Below the pieces are notes generated by a model, which was not told where the DNA came from, made no database searches, and worked only from the letters and a program-made list of their open reading frames with translations. A stretch of DNA of 64,000 nt. It comes from Agrypnia vestita (taxonomy: Eukaryota; Arthropoda; Insecta; Trichoptera; Phryganeidae). Position numbers and translations under genes: made by a program. The stretch is from assembly GCA_016648135.1 (NCBI GenBank), contig JADDOH010004250.1:62001-126000 (forward strand), written 5' to 3'. The stretch's first letter is position 1. Each line of letters starts with the position of its first letter. Below, in pieces: positions 43,752-54,627 of the stretch.

Positions 43752-44228
43752 CAGTAAAACAGCGTTAATTCGAACCCCATTAATTCGAAATTCGCCATAA
43801 TTTGAAATTTTTACAACTTAATATAGTAGATTATATAGTTTCGTAGTAGATTAACTCAGATAATTCGTAAATCAAAATAATTTTTAGCCCCTTGCGCCAT
43901 AAATCAAAACATTTTAGATCACAATTCGTTTTTTTTTGTTGAAATTTGACAGAATTGAAAATTAAAATTTCGAAATTTTTGCAAGTGAGAACAAAAAATA
44001 TCGGGTACTTAGTAATACAAATATTGTGATCTTTGTATTAGCTTAATAAATAAACATTGCATTTTCAAAATGATTTCTTGAAAAATGCAAAAATACCAAC
44101 ATTTTTCACAAAATCCATTGCATTGCCATTTTTTTTTTGTACCTTGAATTTCGAATTAATGGAGTTCTGCATAATTCTAAATGTTTTTTTTTGGGTCTTT
44201 TGTATTTCGAATTAACAAAGTCCTCCTG
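43752..44228. mobile_element. pogo/Tigger-like non-autonomous element (copy 4)
   Basis: Left CAGTAAAACAGCGTTAATTC after TA; right GAATTAACAAAGTCCTCCTG. The interior carries AAATATCGGGTACTTAGTAA, the complement of the block in copies 1 and 3, so this copy is in the other orientation. Confidence 0.75.
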
Positions 44229-44443
44229 TGTTTTCATAAACATGTATTTGTCCTATGGTGATTTTCTAAGTGAAAAATCGGAGGGTAATTGTCAAAAAAT
44301 GTATACACACCATGATGAAAATTTTGAATCCTACATAACAATATAGCACAGCAATTTATTGGTAAAAGAAAAAAGAAGGCGCAACTCCGAGCAGCAGAAT
44401 ACACTTAGCAGCGCTTTTAGCGCTCCAGTTGGGGACTGTTTAA

Positions 44444-44959
44444 CCCTTAAATGCATGAAGTCTGATTTTTGTATGAAAAAAATATATTTTATAGTGTTTC
44501 ACCCGTAGACTAAGGGAAAAATAGTAAAAAAATCATTGTTTTATTTTTTCATTTTTTTTTCAAAAAATTACCGTGTGCCGTTTTCGGCACCACATGCATT
44601 TAATACTAAATTAATGCATTACTTCCTGTGCATTTATTATAAAAAAAAATAAAAATAATTGTATGAATACAAAATTGATAAACATACCTGCTCGTTTTAT
44701 ATTTTTCATCTGTCAAATAATCAAGATTTCTTTAGATCGAATACGGCTTACTTCACTTCTCAATAAAGACATCGACTTTTTCTATAATTTGATAGTTTAG
44801 TAAAAAATGGCCGTTTGGGCATGGACAAAATTTTTTTTTTTTTAATTCAATGACTGAGGAACACTTTTATAAGGATCGATATAAAAAATGACAAATATTT
44901 TGTGTGATAATTGAAAACAAACTCTATGTTACGTTTTCGGCACAATATGCATTTAAAGG
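44444..44959. mobile_element. piggyBac-like MITE, 516 bp
   Basis: TTAA at 44440-44443 and 44960-44963. The ends CCCTTAAATGCATGAAG and ATATGCATTTAAAGG are inverted. A subterminal GTGCCGTTTTCGGCAC hairpin (about 44576-44591) followed by CACATGCATTTAA repeats the end motif internally, and GTTTTCGGCACAATATGCAT does so at the right. Confidence 0.8.
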
Positions 44960-44963
44960 TTAA

Positions 44964-47594
44964 CCCACTCCTTACAAGCCATGTCTGTCATATATTTGCA
45001 ATAACAATGGTATTCATTATTCATATTGTTTCTTTCCTTTTAAGGACACAATTATATTATATTTATTAGATTCTTTTGAATCAAGAACTTCAAATTAATA
45101 ATCTTCTATTAATGTTTTTCACGATGTACATACACATTGGTGAACCTGTCCTAATATATTAGAGTGATATATCCCTGGCCTATACAAACCATGAATTTCA
45201 GATCTCACGTTGGTGAGAACTAGATCTGCAATGACTCAATAGCAAAACACAGAAAATATTGTCTATTGCTTAAAGTTGGCAAACAGATGAGCTTATACTG
45301 AGAGTTGATGTCACCTTTGATGAATAGTTGAATGACACACGTAAGAGATCAAATTCTTATAAAAATTAAAAATTTACCAGTCTTTCTTGTGTCTGGTGTT
45401 TCACTATTATATTTTATTTATTATCTTTGTTGGTATATGAACCACCATCACAACATTTTGGATTGCTCCAACGGCAGTTTTGAACACAATGAATTAACTG
45501 AAACCACAAAGATAGTTTGAATGAGTAACAAGAAGTCTAATCACGTGCCTGCACTCTAAATATAAATTATAAGAAATAAATTATTCAATGTGTATAAACG
45601 TTGGTAGTTTCCGATAATAGACAATAGGAATTTGTTAAAATAGTCTAAATTTACTTTTGAAATCTTTATCCTCGCCTTTTTCACGATTCCAAACTATTAT
45701 TGAATAAAGGCACCCTTCAAGATTTTCGAATCTTGAATATTTTGGTTTTAAACATTACATTTCTTAAATAAAACACCCAACAGTGTCCAGAACACACAAT
45801 TATTTATAAATGTGACAATTAATATGAAACGATGTTCGCCTTATCACAGTAAATCCAACAATTTACTCAAAGTTGTTTTCCTAATTAATTTCATAACTCG
45901 CAGTATATTTTGTACAGTTGAATGGCTGTAACCTTACAAAAGTTTTCTCCGACAAAACCTTATCGTAATATTGTGCTGTAGAAAATAAAGAAAAATAAGT
46001 GTTTGTAATAATATATTCTATTAACTATTAAGTGCAAACTTAACAAAAAAATTCACGATGGCCACTGGAATGAAAAATATACATTTCGATATTATTTGTT
46101 CTAGAAATATTTCATTTTATCCCTTTTTTGCATTTACCGATATTGTCAGCAGCGGGGTGGGGTACTCTCGTTACTTCGTCCGTTATAATTTTGCCAACGG
46201 AATATCCTATAAACTTATTTTAATACTGTGCATTCAGTAAACTTACAAAATTTCTTAGTCCATGCAGAACACACTCGTTGTATTAATTAATAATTATACT
46301 ATACGTAGGCGGGTACATCATTACTGTAAATGATTGGATATAAACACTGATCAGAGAGGGAACTTTGATGAATCCAAATGATAAAAAGAGATTAATCAGA
46401 TAAATTTGGTAGGTATTTCAAAAAAAATTTTTATAAAAATTTGTGTCGCGTACCAAAATTCTTTTTTTCTACCGAAAATGATAAATGTATACAAAAATTG
46501 GTCATATATGGAATGTTTCCTGTTTTGGAAAGCAATACTTCTGTAAAAGTTTAGAATGTTGCCAAAAGTCTTAATTTTTTCCAGAGATTTATCATATCAG
46601 TCCTTAATCTTAATATATACTACGTGGCTGGTCACATTAATTTATCCAGGGAAAATTACAAATTTCAATGTATCTGATTTTACAAATCGTCGACACATTA
46701 CTGCGTGCACGGTAATTTGCGGTGACTAGGTTCCATGATTAAAAAGTCTCTACAAACTAATCAGTTACAAATCTCTGATGAAAAAAATACGGCAATACTG
46801 AATCGCTTGGCGCAAAAAGGGTAAAATAAAAAATAATTTCATAATATAGTAAAAATTTGTACATTTCGGAATACTGCGTATCCACGCAGATCTAATATAG
46901 CTTTAAATAACACAATCAATTAAATCGCTATTTATACTACAAATAAAATTGTACATGATTTTGGCCAACTTGATTAAAAAATAAAGTCCATAAGAAAATA
47001 CAAAGAAAAAACATAAAATCATAATATATTAAAATATAAATAGAGAAGAGAGATATTGCACAGGTGAAGATTTATATCATATTCCTTTTGATTATGATGA
47101 TAAAAATATAATTATGCAACACAAATACCACAAACGTGGTTTAATTTTTGAGATAAAATAAAATCCTTTAACGCTAAAGATGCTCCTTTGTATCGTCCCA
47201 CGCAAAAACACGCAGATTCTAAAAAATACTTCACAAGCGTAAATAAAATTTGCAAACCACTCGAGCGGTGAATAGAGCGTAAAATAAAAATCCAATATTA
47301 CGGTTCCATACATGTCCTTATAATAAATGATGTGAACTTAATCCTAAAGTATTAATTAACCAAATGGATATGAAGAACAATTCTAAAATGAAATATAAAA
47401 TGTAAAGCGCAAGTCCCCCTCCGTGAAGTTCAGTCGTGCGGAGACCTGCGCCCAATAAAGCTACATTTGATAAATCCTCGTATCAAAACACTACAATATA
47501 AATGAACGCGATACAACGCCGCCAAGACAGAACGCGAAATAGATGATTACAAACAACGGTATAACTTAGAGCTAGGATAGTACCTAAAGTAGAA
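44964..47594. other. Intergenic, includes the zinc-finger gene 3' UTR; no gene seen
   Basis: AT-rich, no supported exon and no clear repeat. The part nearest 47594 (about 47400-47594) is more GC-rich and is presumably 3' UTR of the minus-strand zinc-finger gene. The minus-strand poly(A) signal was not identified. Confidence 0.4.
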
Positions 47595-48788
47595 TCAGTT
47601 CATCTGCGTCTTGAGCGCGGAGAGCGTAGCGTCCAGTGCGCGCGCGCCCGCCCGATCCGCCCCGTAAGGCAAACTGATGTAGGCCTTCTCGTGTTCGCAG
47701 TTGGGCTGCTGGCCGCAGCAGCGGGTGGCGAACTTGCACACCGCCTTGTGGTTGTTTAGGTGCTCGAGCGACCGGAACTGCTCTCCGCAGAGGTCGCACT
47801 TCAGCTCCTTTGCGTGCACCTTCTTGTGACTGTTGAGCGATCGCGTGTTGTCAAACACCTTGGAACACATGTCGCAGTATTTGAGCACCTTCTCGCCGGT
47901 GCACACGATGCGGTGGTTGTTCAGTCGGTCCAGGGACATGTAGCGCTTGTTATTGCACAGATCGCACTTAAACTGTTTCTGCGGCACACGCCCCGTGTGG
48001 ACCTGCATGTGCTTCCGCAGGTTGGACTTGTCCTTGATGTACTTGGAGCACACAGAACACTTATTCATATCTTTCCTCGTATGATTGGAATCCAAGTGTC
48101 GCAAGAGCTGGCTCTTCTTGTCGAAGGGTTCCAAACAGATCTGGCAACGGAACGGTTTCTGGGAAGGATGCACACCCGTTAAGTGCGTGTTGAATTCTAA
48201 TATTGTCGGGTAACTCTTCCTACAGTGCGGACAGTGGAAGAGCTTCCGGCAGATGGCCGAAGAAGTGTCGCAGTACGGATCCGAGCAGTCGTCGCAGACA
48301 CCTTCCGTGGAGGGGGTGGGAGAAGCTTTGGGCATTTGAGTCATGATTGGGATGATTGAAAGTTGATCCATTACTTCGTTTTTGACAATTTGATCTTCCT
48401 GCTCTTGAGCAGATTGTTCCTGCTTGATTTTTATGTCTATGTTGACGCCCGAGTTGTTTCCTCCGCCATTTTGGTATTCAGAGTGCGTGGAGGACCCTCG
48501 CGAGGTGGAGGCCAGCATCCACCAAGGATTGTAGTGCCAGGGCGCGAGGTTGGGCTGCGTGGCCTGTGTCCTGTGAGCGGCGAATGCGGTCACATCATTG
48601 GTTTTGGTCTGCGTTTCGGCATTAGTGTACCCCGAGAAGCTGGGCATGTCTGTGGCTTGTATCTGTTGTTTCTGTACCGTCTTGGCCGTCTCGTATATGT
48701 TGTGGGGGGAGATGAGGCTCTCGTAATCGTTGGGGTCCTGCTTCCTGTCGCCGTGGTGGGATCTCTCCAAGTCTTTCTTGGATGACAT
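47595..48788 (-). CDS. C2H2 zinc-finger protein, six fingers
   Basis: Likely nuclear DNA-binding protein; orthologue not recognised. With the ATG at 48788 it has 397 residues. Exon start is an acceptor at 48821 (ttatttcag); the 11 codons before the ATG are also open, so coding could begin in an upstream exon. Residues 1-160 are low-complexity, with two SUMO-type motifs, IKQE (121-124) and VKNE (135-138). A Cys cluster (CDDCSDPYC, 165-173) precedes six fingers at about 184-207, 213-236, 242-264, 273-296, 303-325 and 329-351. Fingers 1, 2, 3 and 5 are C2H2. Fingers 4 and 6 end HxxxxC (NNHRIVC, NNHKAVC), i.e. C2HC. A final Cys/His group (CCGQQPNCEH) precedes the tail. GC-rich codons contrast with AT-rich flanks. 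Confidence 0.92.
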   Translation of the reverse strand: MSSKKDLERSHHGDRKQDPNDYESLISPHNIYETAKTVQKQQIQATDMPSFSGYTNAETQTKTNDVTAFAAHRTQATQPNLAPWHYNPWWMLASTSRGSSTHSEYQNGGGNNSGVNIDIKIKQEQSAQEQEDQIVKNEVMDQLSIIPIMTQMPKASPTPSTEGVCDDCSDPYCDTSSAICRKLFHCPHCRKSYPTILEFNTHLTGVHPSQKPFRCQICLEPFDKKSQLLRHLDSNHTRKDMNKCSVCSKYIKDKSNLRKHMQVHTGRVPQKQFKCDLCNNKRYMSLDRLNNHRIVCTGEKVLKYCDMCSKVFDNTRSLNSHKKVHAKELKCDLCGEQFRSLEHLNNHKAVCKFATRCCGQQPNCEHEKAYISLPYGADRAGARALDATLSALKTQMN

Positions 48789-48821
48789 ATTACCGCTTCC
48801 TTCGAGGGAGCTGTGTGCTAT

Positions 48822-49550
48822 CTGAAATAATAACAAATAAATTTGTAGAAATAACAGAATAATATCACTTGATAATGACTCCCATTGCGTTAAGAAGTGA
48901 CAAATCAATTATTTTTTTGATAAAATGCATTTTATTGTGAGGATGTTTTTTTTAGAATGTAGTTCTACAATTTTTAAAATAAATTATATTAATCAATTAG
49001 AAAGATACACACAATTAATATTTGGCTACCACCAATACTATTGTCATAAAAATCACAAAAATTGCCAGATAATCATTTCTAAATACACCACTATCTGTTT
49101 CTGTCAATTACATGGAGGCATTCTTCACACATCATACATAATAATAATAATGAGGATTTTTCCAAAGCCCTGGGAGTTGTGCAGAATAAAGCAGGTTATG
49201 ATTAATACTTTCAGGTACAGACAAATCCTAAAGGATTTTCCCAACCTGTTAGTCTAAAGCTGGCAATACATCCCTGATAACCCCCCGTAGACCAATCACT
49301 GCTGTAAATTATGTCATCACATTGACAGCAGATTCATGATATTTCGCACAAAAATTTCGGAATTAGCCAGGTTTCAGGCTGTTTGATACCACAACTACCG
49401 AGATTAAAGCAAAAACTAAACAGATCAGACACTTCCCCCCAACTTCAACAGCTCTTAGTTTGTTACGGAGACGTAACAAGAAATAAAGATTCCATACTCT
49501 AACCTAAGAACAAAAAGCCAAAGGGGACCTCCGCTTTAAGCACTTAACAG
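48822..49550 (-). other. 5' intron of the zinc-finger gene, no exon seen
   Basis: The sequence upstream (on the minus strand) of the acceptor at 48821 must be intron. The matching 5' exon was not identified and could lie anywhere up to about 53 kb. Confidence 0.4.
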
Positions 49551-49743
49551 TTTTATATTAATAATAAGAAAACACTTTGTTTAAAACCACTACTTATTGA
49601 ATTGCCAACATGTTTCGGGGCCAATGTTCCCTTCATCAGGATAAAATATACTTATACTAGTATTGTATCAGATCATTGGCCCCCAAACATGTTCATAATT
49701 CAATAGTGGTTTTGTAAAAAGTGTTTCCTTTTTATTAATATAA
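49551..49743. repeat. 193-bp fold-back
   Basis: TTTATATTAATAATAAGAAA, ACACTTTGTTTAAAACCACT, ATTGAATTGCCAACATG and TTTCGGGGCCAATG on the left are all mirrored on the right (CATTGGCCCCCAAACATG, AATTCAATAGTGGTTTTG, AAGTGTTTCCTTTTTATTAA), giving arms of about 80 bp around TATACTTATACTAGTA. Confidence 0.8.
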
Positions 49744-49992
49744 ATAATGTTACCTTAATGTTTGCTTTTATTGAACAACTTAACTGTATTCTCCGTAAGA
49801 TATTGATTACTATATTTTGGATTTCAATAGAATAATTTACCAAAGGAAAGCACGATAAGTGCAGAATATTTTCCTATCTTTTTGTCCGGTCCATTGGGAC
49901 AAGCATTCATCAAAAACTGTCCTGAGAGCTGTGTGACTGATCAATATTGCAACAGGATATACAAGACATGCCGCTATTTACATACATATTAA

Positions 49993-50635
49993 CCGGTCGG
50001 GTGCCGGAGCGCAGATCTGCTCGAAAACTTTTGTACCCTCTATGTGCCAGAGCGCAGATCTGCGCTCCCTAGACACGTATGCGAATTCGGCCTATTTTAC
50101 CTGCGTTTATGAGTTTTTAAAGCTTATTATTGGTTGTATCTCAAGTTTTTGAATGAATGAACGATTTTTATTTGTCAAGTAACCTCATTTGCTGGGCAAA
50201 CTGGACAAAAAATCATTCCAAATGTCGTATTCGAACTGCGCATTAATTGTGTTATTTATCTATAAAAAAAGTGTTAAAATTAAGTACTTTTATATTCTTT
50301 GATATATTTAGAACGAAAATATTGAAATACAATATCTTTAGTGTTATTGCTTCCATGGCTTTATTCGATAAACATGTGCGTACATTTCTGACAGTAAATA
50401 TCGTTACTTATTTTCATAATTAATGAATAAGTAATTATTGTACAATTATTGAATAATATGTAATTATTGAAGTCTGTATACTGAGAAACCAGAAACTTCA
50501 ACTTCTTAGCGATTATTGTTGATTTTTACAAGAATATAACCATCACAAAAAAGTGCCTAAAAGACAGCAATCGTGTGCGAAATTGTACGGCACACAGGGC
50601 ACATTCCGCGTTACATGTGGTCAGCATCCGACCGG
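49993..50635. mobile_element. piggyBac-like non-autonomous element (copy 2)
   Basis: TTAA at 49989-49992 and 50636-50639. Ends CCGGTCGGGTGCCGG and CAGCATCCGACCGG. Same body as 17817-18743 (AAGCTTATTATT.GTTGTATC, CTGGACAAAAAATCATTCCA, CGATAAACATGTGCGT), uninterrupted, so it preserves the empty insertion site. Confidence 0.85.
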
Positions 50636-50696
50636 TTAACCTTGCCTGCCCCACCTGGACCCCAGCGACTATCATCTATTTTTAATGATATTTTTA

Positions 50697-51250
50697 TATT
50701 TACGTATGTTCTGAGAACACAATTACTGGATTTTGTCGACAGAGGGATAAATTATTAATTACACTTACAGAAGTCTCCCAGAGACGAAGCTATTTATATG
50801 AAGTCTTATATTCCAATATATATGGAAGTCTTTTTATAGGATGGCCCAGGGTTTATGACCTGTATAGGCTGGCTTAAGTGATCACTCTATTCAATGCAAG
50901 ATTCACCAATCCCGTCGTAGGAATATCCACACATTATCAAATTCTTGAAAGTTGTTTTTTAAAATATAGAGGTATCATAAACAGCTGCAAAATCTACGTA
51001 TAACTATTTCATGAGAAGGAATATAATATAATATAATATATTTTCTATAGATATCTCTAGCATAGTCCATTCAAGTGTACGAAAGTTATTCAGATTTAGA
51101 ATATACATACATATACAACTTTCATTTGTGATCATTTACGCCAGCTCATACAGGTCATAGTCCTGAGTCACCCTATAAAAAACTTCCATACATAGCTTCA
51201 TCTCTGTGAGACTTGCATAATTAATCTTAATTAATTATCATCTATTTCTA
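50697..51250. mobile_element. Long-inverted-repeat fold-back element, best copy
   Basis: Left half: ACACAATTACTGGATTTTG, AGTCTCCCAGAGACGAAGCT, TATGGAAGTCTTTTTATAGG, TGACCTGTATAGGCTGGC. The right half (51130-51245) is its complement. The centre has GAGGTATCATAAACAGCTGC, an AT-dinucleotide run (ATAATATAATATAATAT) and TCTCTAGCATAGTCCA. Relatives: 7775, 9245, 27630/30700 and 55360. No ORF. Confidence 0.8.
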
Positions 51251-53351
51251 TATGTTAAAACTAGATGAGATTCTAGGACTTAATTGCTATAAAATATTGT
51301 AAATCAGTGTCTAAAAGAGACCCCTAAAAAGTTTTTTAAAAATTGAAATGTAATATATGTAAAATTATGACACATTTCTCAGAATTTTGAAAACGTCCCT
51401 CATACACGCAATTATTAATTGGGCATTGTGAGTCAAGAAACTCAAGAAAAACTTATGTAGATGCTAACATGAGCTAAACAACTTTTATATAACGTACAAT
51501 GTTATTATATTAAATTTAGTAAGGCGAGTACGTTTGCATTGCACAATCATTTATATTTTTAGAGCTCTCAAACGACATAATTAAAACACTTCAACAGTCT
51601 TAAAAGTAATTTCTAAGGACCCAAGGACGGTCAAAATATATGTAAATTTAGCCAGTTTTTAATATTTTTTGGAATTAATTTTCTGATACATCTTAAGTAA
51701 ATTCACTTTGAATGTGTTAACATAGTATGTCACCTGTGTCACACATATTGTACGACATTAATTTATTAACAGCAATCTTGTATTATGAAATATTTTTAAT
51801 AAAATTGTGGAAATCAAAATGTCATGTTGTTTCTGTAACAAATGTAACTTTTCCAAGAGAGGAGTCTTCCCTAATTACCCTAGATAAATTAGAAAGTACT
51901 TAAGGCACACTATAATAATTAACTTGTACCTATATGGTGCAATGTTGGTAAAATTTGTCTTATTAATATCTTTTTAATATATAAAGTAGGATGGAAACTT
52001 ATCTTTAGTTCGCAAATTCATTCACGATGGTTTAAAAAATCTCGTAATTATACCCATAATTACAAAAATCGATAAGTTTCTTTGTATAGTTACACCATAT
52101 TGCTATTACACGAACTCCCATAGCGGAGTTAATGCGTAATTTAGGTTTCGTACGTAACTAAACATAATTAAATACATTGCACAGTTAAATACCTGAAAAC
52201 TTGTACTCAATGAGATGAAAGTTTATTGACTGGGTATTAAAACAATAATCTACAATCGTAAACATTTGTGCACTTCTTTACACATTTTTGTTTATGTTGT
52301 CAGTAAACTGAAAATAAAGGTGGCACACACCTGTTAATGTTTGTATCTTTAGAATCTAGAATATAAACACTATTTCCTCATCCATCTATTGCATTTCGTT
52401 CAATTTTCATCCAGATACAAGTTTGACAAACTTGCACTGAAATGCAATTGTCAGGCGGTGCATCGCAAACGAAAACAATGCAACTTTCGCTAGCATAATA
52501 ATTTCAAATGCGACGTTATTTGAATAGGTACGTAAATTCCGAAAAATATTAATGAAACTGAGTATTAATTGTAACGTAAGTATCATTATTTTAAGTACTG
52601 TAGATGTAACATCAACGTCAAAACAACAATTTCGTTAATCGCCCACCATGAAAACCACTCGAGTAGTTCGCGTCCTTTTTATGAGAAATCAATGGCAATA
52701 ATTCAAAACACTTTGTTTACAATTGTTAAAAACTTTGTTAATTCAACGGACATGACTTATAAATAACAGAAGTAATTTTAAATTAATCACCACACAAAAC
52801 TACTCACACAATAGGAGTTCTCATGAGAAATTACAATTTCTAACAAAACTTCGACAGATCGATTAATTGACTCATGCAACGGCCATTTTGTTTTGACAAC
52901 AAATCTCTTAAAAAATAACAAGTTTATCACTTAGTAGCCTGTTAAATGTATTAATTTTGAGTATGATAAATGAACATGTATTTGAGTTCTAAAATCAATT
53001 TTGTCATCAAAATAAAATTAGTATAAAAATTAAGCTTACTTTATCAATATTCATGATTATTTTTGCTATTCATTATGGTAGTACCTACTCATATATTTCG
53101 ATGATATTATCTGGCAATTTAATTGCAATAAAATCCAAATAAAACCGAATAAAACTGAATAAAACGTTAATAAATAACATTTAAAATACCAAAAAATACT
53201 TTAAAAATGAAAAATGATAAATTGTAAACAAAGAATAGATAATATTGCAAGGTTGTGAATGTCGGATTACGATTATACATGTCAGGGATATGGCTGATAC
53301 AGAAGAGAGCGAAGACTACGATAAGATCTGGATTTAATGGATAAAACAAAG
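51251..53351. other. Intergenic, no gene seen
   Basis: AT-rich. Short GC-richer patches near 52440-52510 and 52620-52690 could be promoter or first non-coding exon of the zinc-finger gene, but nothing decisive was found. Confidence 0.35.
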
Positions 53352-53353
53352 TA

Positions 53354-53496
53354 CAGTTGCCGGCAAACTTCATGAAAAATTTTGGCGTAGTGGGGAAATG
53401 CGCAGAAGACAAATTTTGGGTCTCGTTGGTGGAATGGTACATGCGCAAACTTCCCCCCACTACGCCGAAAATTTTCAAGATGTTTGCCGGCTACTG
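53354..53496. mobile_element. TA-flanked MITE, CAGT...ACTG ends (copy 2)
   Basis: 143 bp between TA dinucleotides (53352-53353, 53497-53498). CAGTTGCCGGCAAACTTCAT on the left, GATGTTTGCCGGCTACTG on the right. Its inverted arms are more perfect than those of copy 1 (428-567), suggesting a younger insertion. Confidence 0.9.
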
Positions 53497-54627
53497 TACT
53501 TATATCTTAATTATAAGTTTTCAGTGGGCTAATGCTTTTATCCATTTTGCATTATTGCCCATTATTTAAATTACACCACAGCGTCCGTAATTGCAATCGA
53601 TAAAAGCCGATTGCTTTCCAATAGTTAGTAAAACAATTGACGCAATAAACATACGAAAAAACAAAAATATTACATTCCTACCTTTAATGAATTAAAAAAA
53701 ATTTTGATAAATATGTGCTTTAATCAACAAAAGTTGACACTAGATAAAAACAAATGACATATGAGAAAAAATTCAAAATATTCATAAAAAAGAACGATAG
53801 AATAATCATCACATGACCTTATCGTTTCCCCCAACATTGAGGCGTGAATCCCGCCTTAACTATATAACAAATTAACATTTCGCATTTGTTTTCAAAATCA
53901 AATTCTTTATAATATTTTCCTCCTTTCTTTATAATATAATCCACTCGAATACTGTTCATGGAGCTCTCTAATCTATTATATATTCTTGTAGATCTATAAT
54001 CTATTCTTAAAACAAGTAAATAGTATTTATATAATGTATTACAAGGATTCTGATGAGTTTTAGTGACATGACACGTGTTCCGTGTATGCATCTCTATTTT
54101 TATTTTCTGTAAATGTGCAAAATGTTCTTAACTCAGTAAATTAAATTTCTCAAATCATTAAAGTTATTAACTAATTTTTCCTTTGCTTTGGATCTAAATA
54201 TGAAGGTAGATTTTTTAAATTCGGTAATATGCCCAAATAGGCTATTTTCAATAAATATTTTAAATCTTCTAAGTTTAATTATTTTAAAGGATGAATTTTA
54301 AAACTTATTGTTTTCACTTGTATTAATTTCTTTTCACAATACGATAGTATAGTTTAGTAATTTGTTAATTTCAACTTTTTTAAAGCTTGTATGAATGCGA
54401 ATTGCGTGTATTTACGATTGCGCGATTTGACGAATGTCTTTGTCTATGGCTATTCTTTGGGCTTATTTATATCTCTATATTGTCTTGTCTCTTTTCTATG
54501 GGCTTATTTGACAAAAGCCGAAGGGAATGAAATATTTTTATTTTTTTTAGTTTTCAATAACTTAATCCTTAAACGAATGATTGTGATTTTTTTATTGTTA
54601 TTTAATCTGAATTTTTTATAGTCAAAT

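Noticed and set aside
47760..48785. Two 140-codon plus-strand ORFs opposite the zinc-finger gene
   Set aside because: Shadows of the GC-rich zinc-finger coding strand; the Leu/Val-rich translations have no known domain.
54391..54621. 76-codon ORF rich in hydrophobic residues just upstream of mRpL51
   Set aside because: Low-complexity AT-rich translation with no homology; most likely promoter/5' flank of mRpL51.
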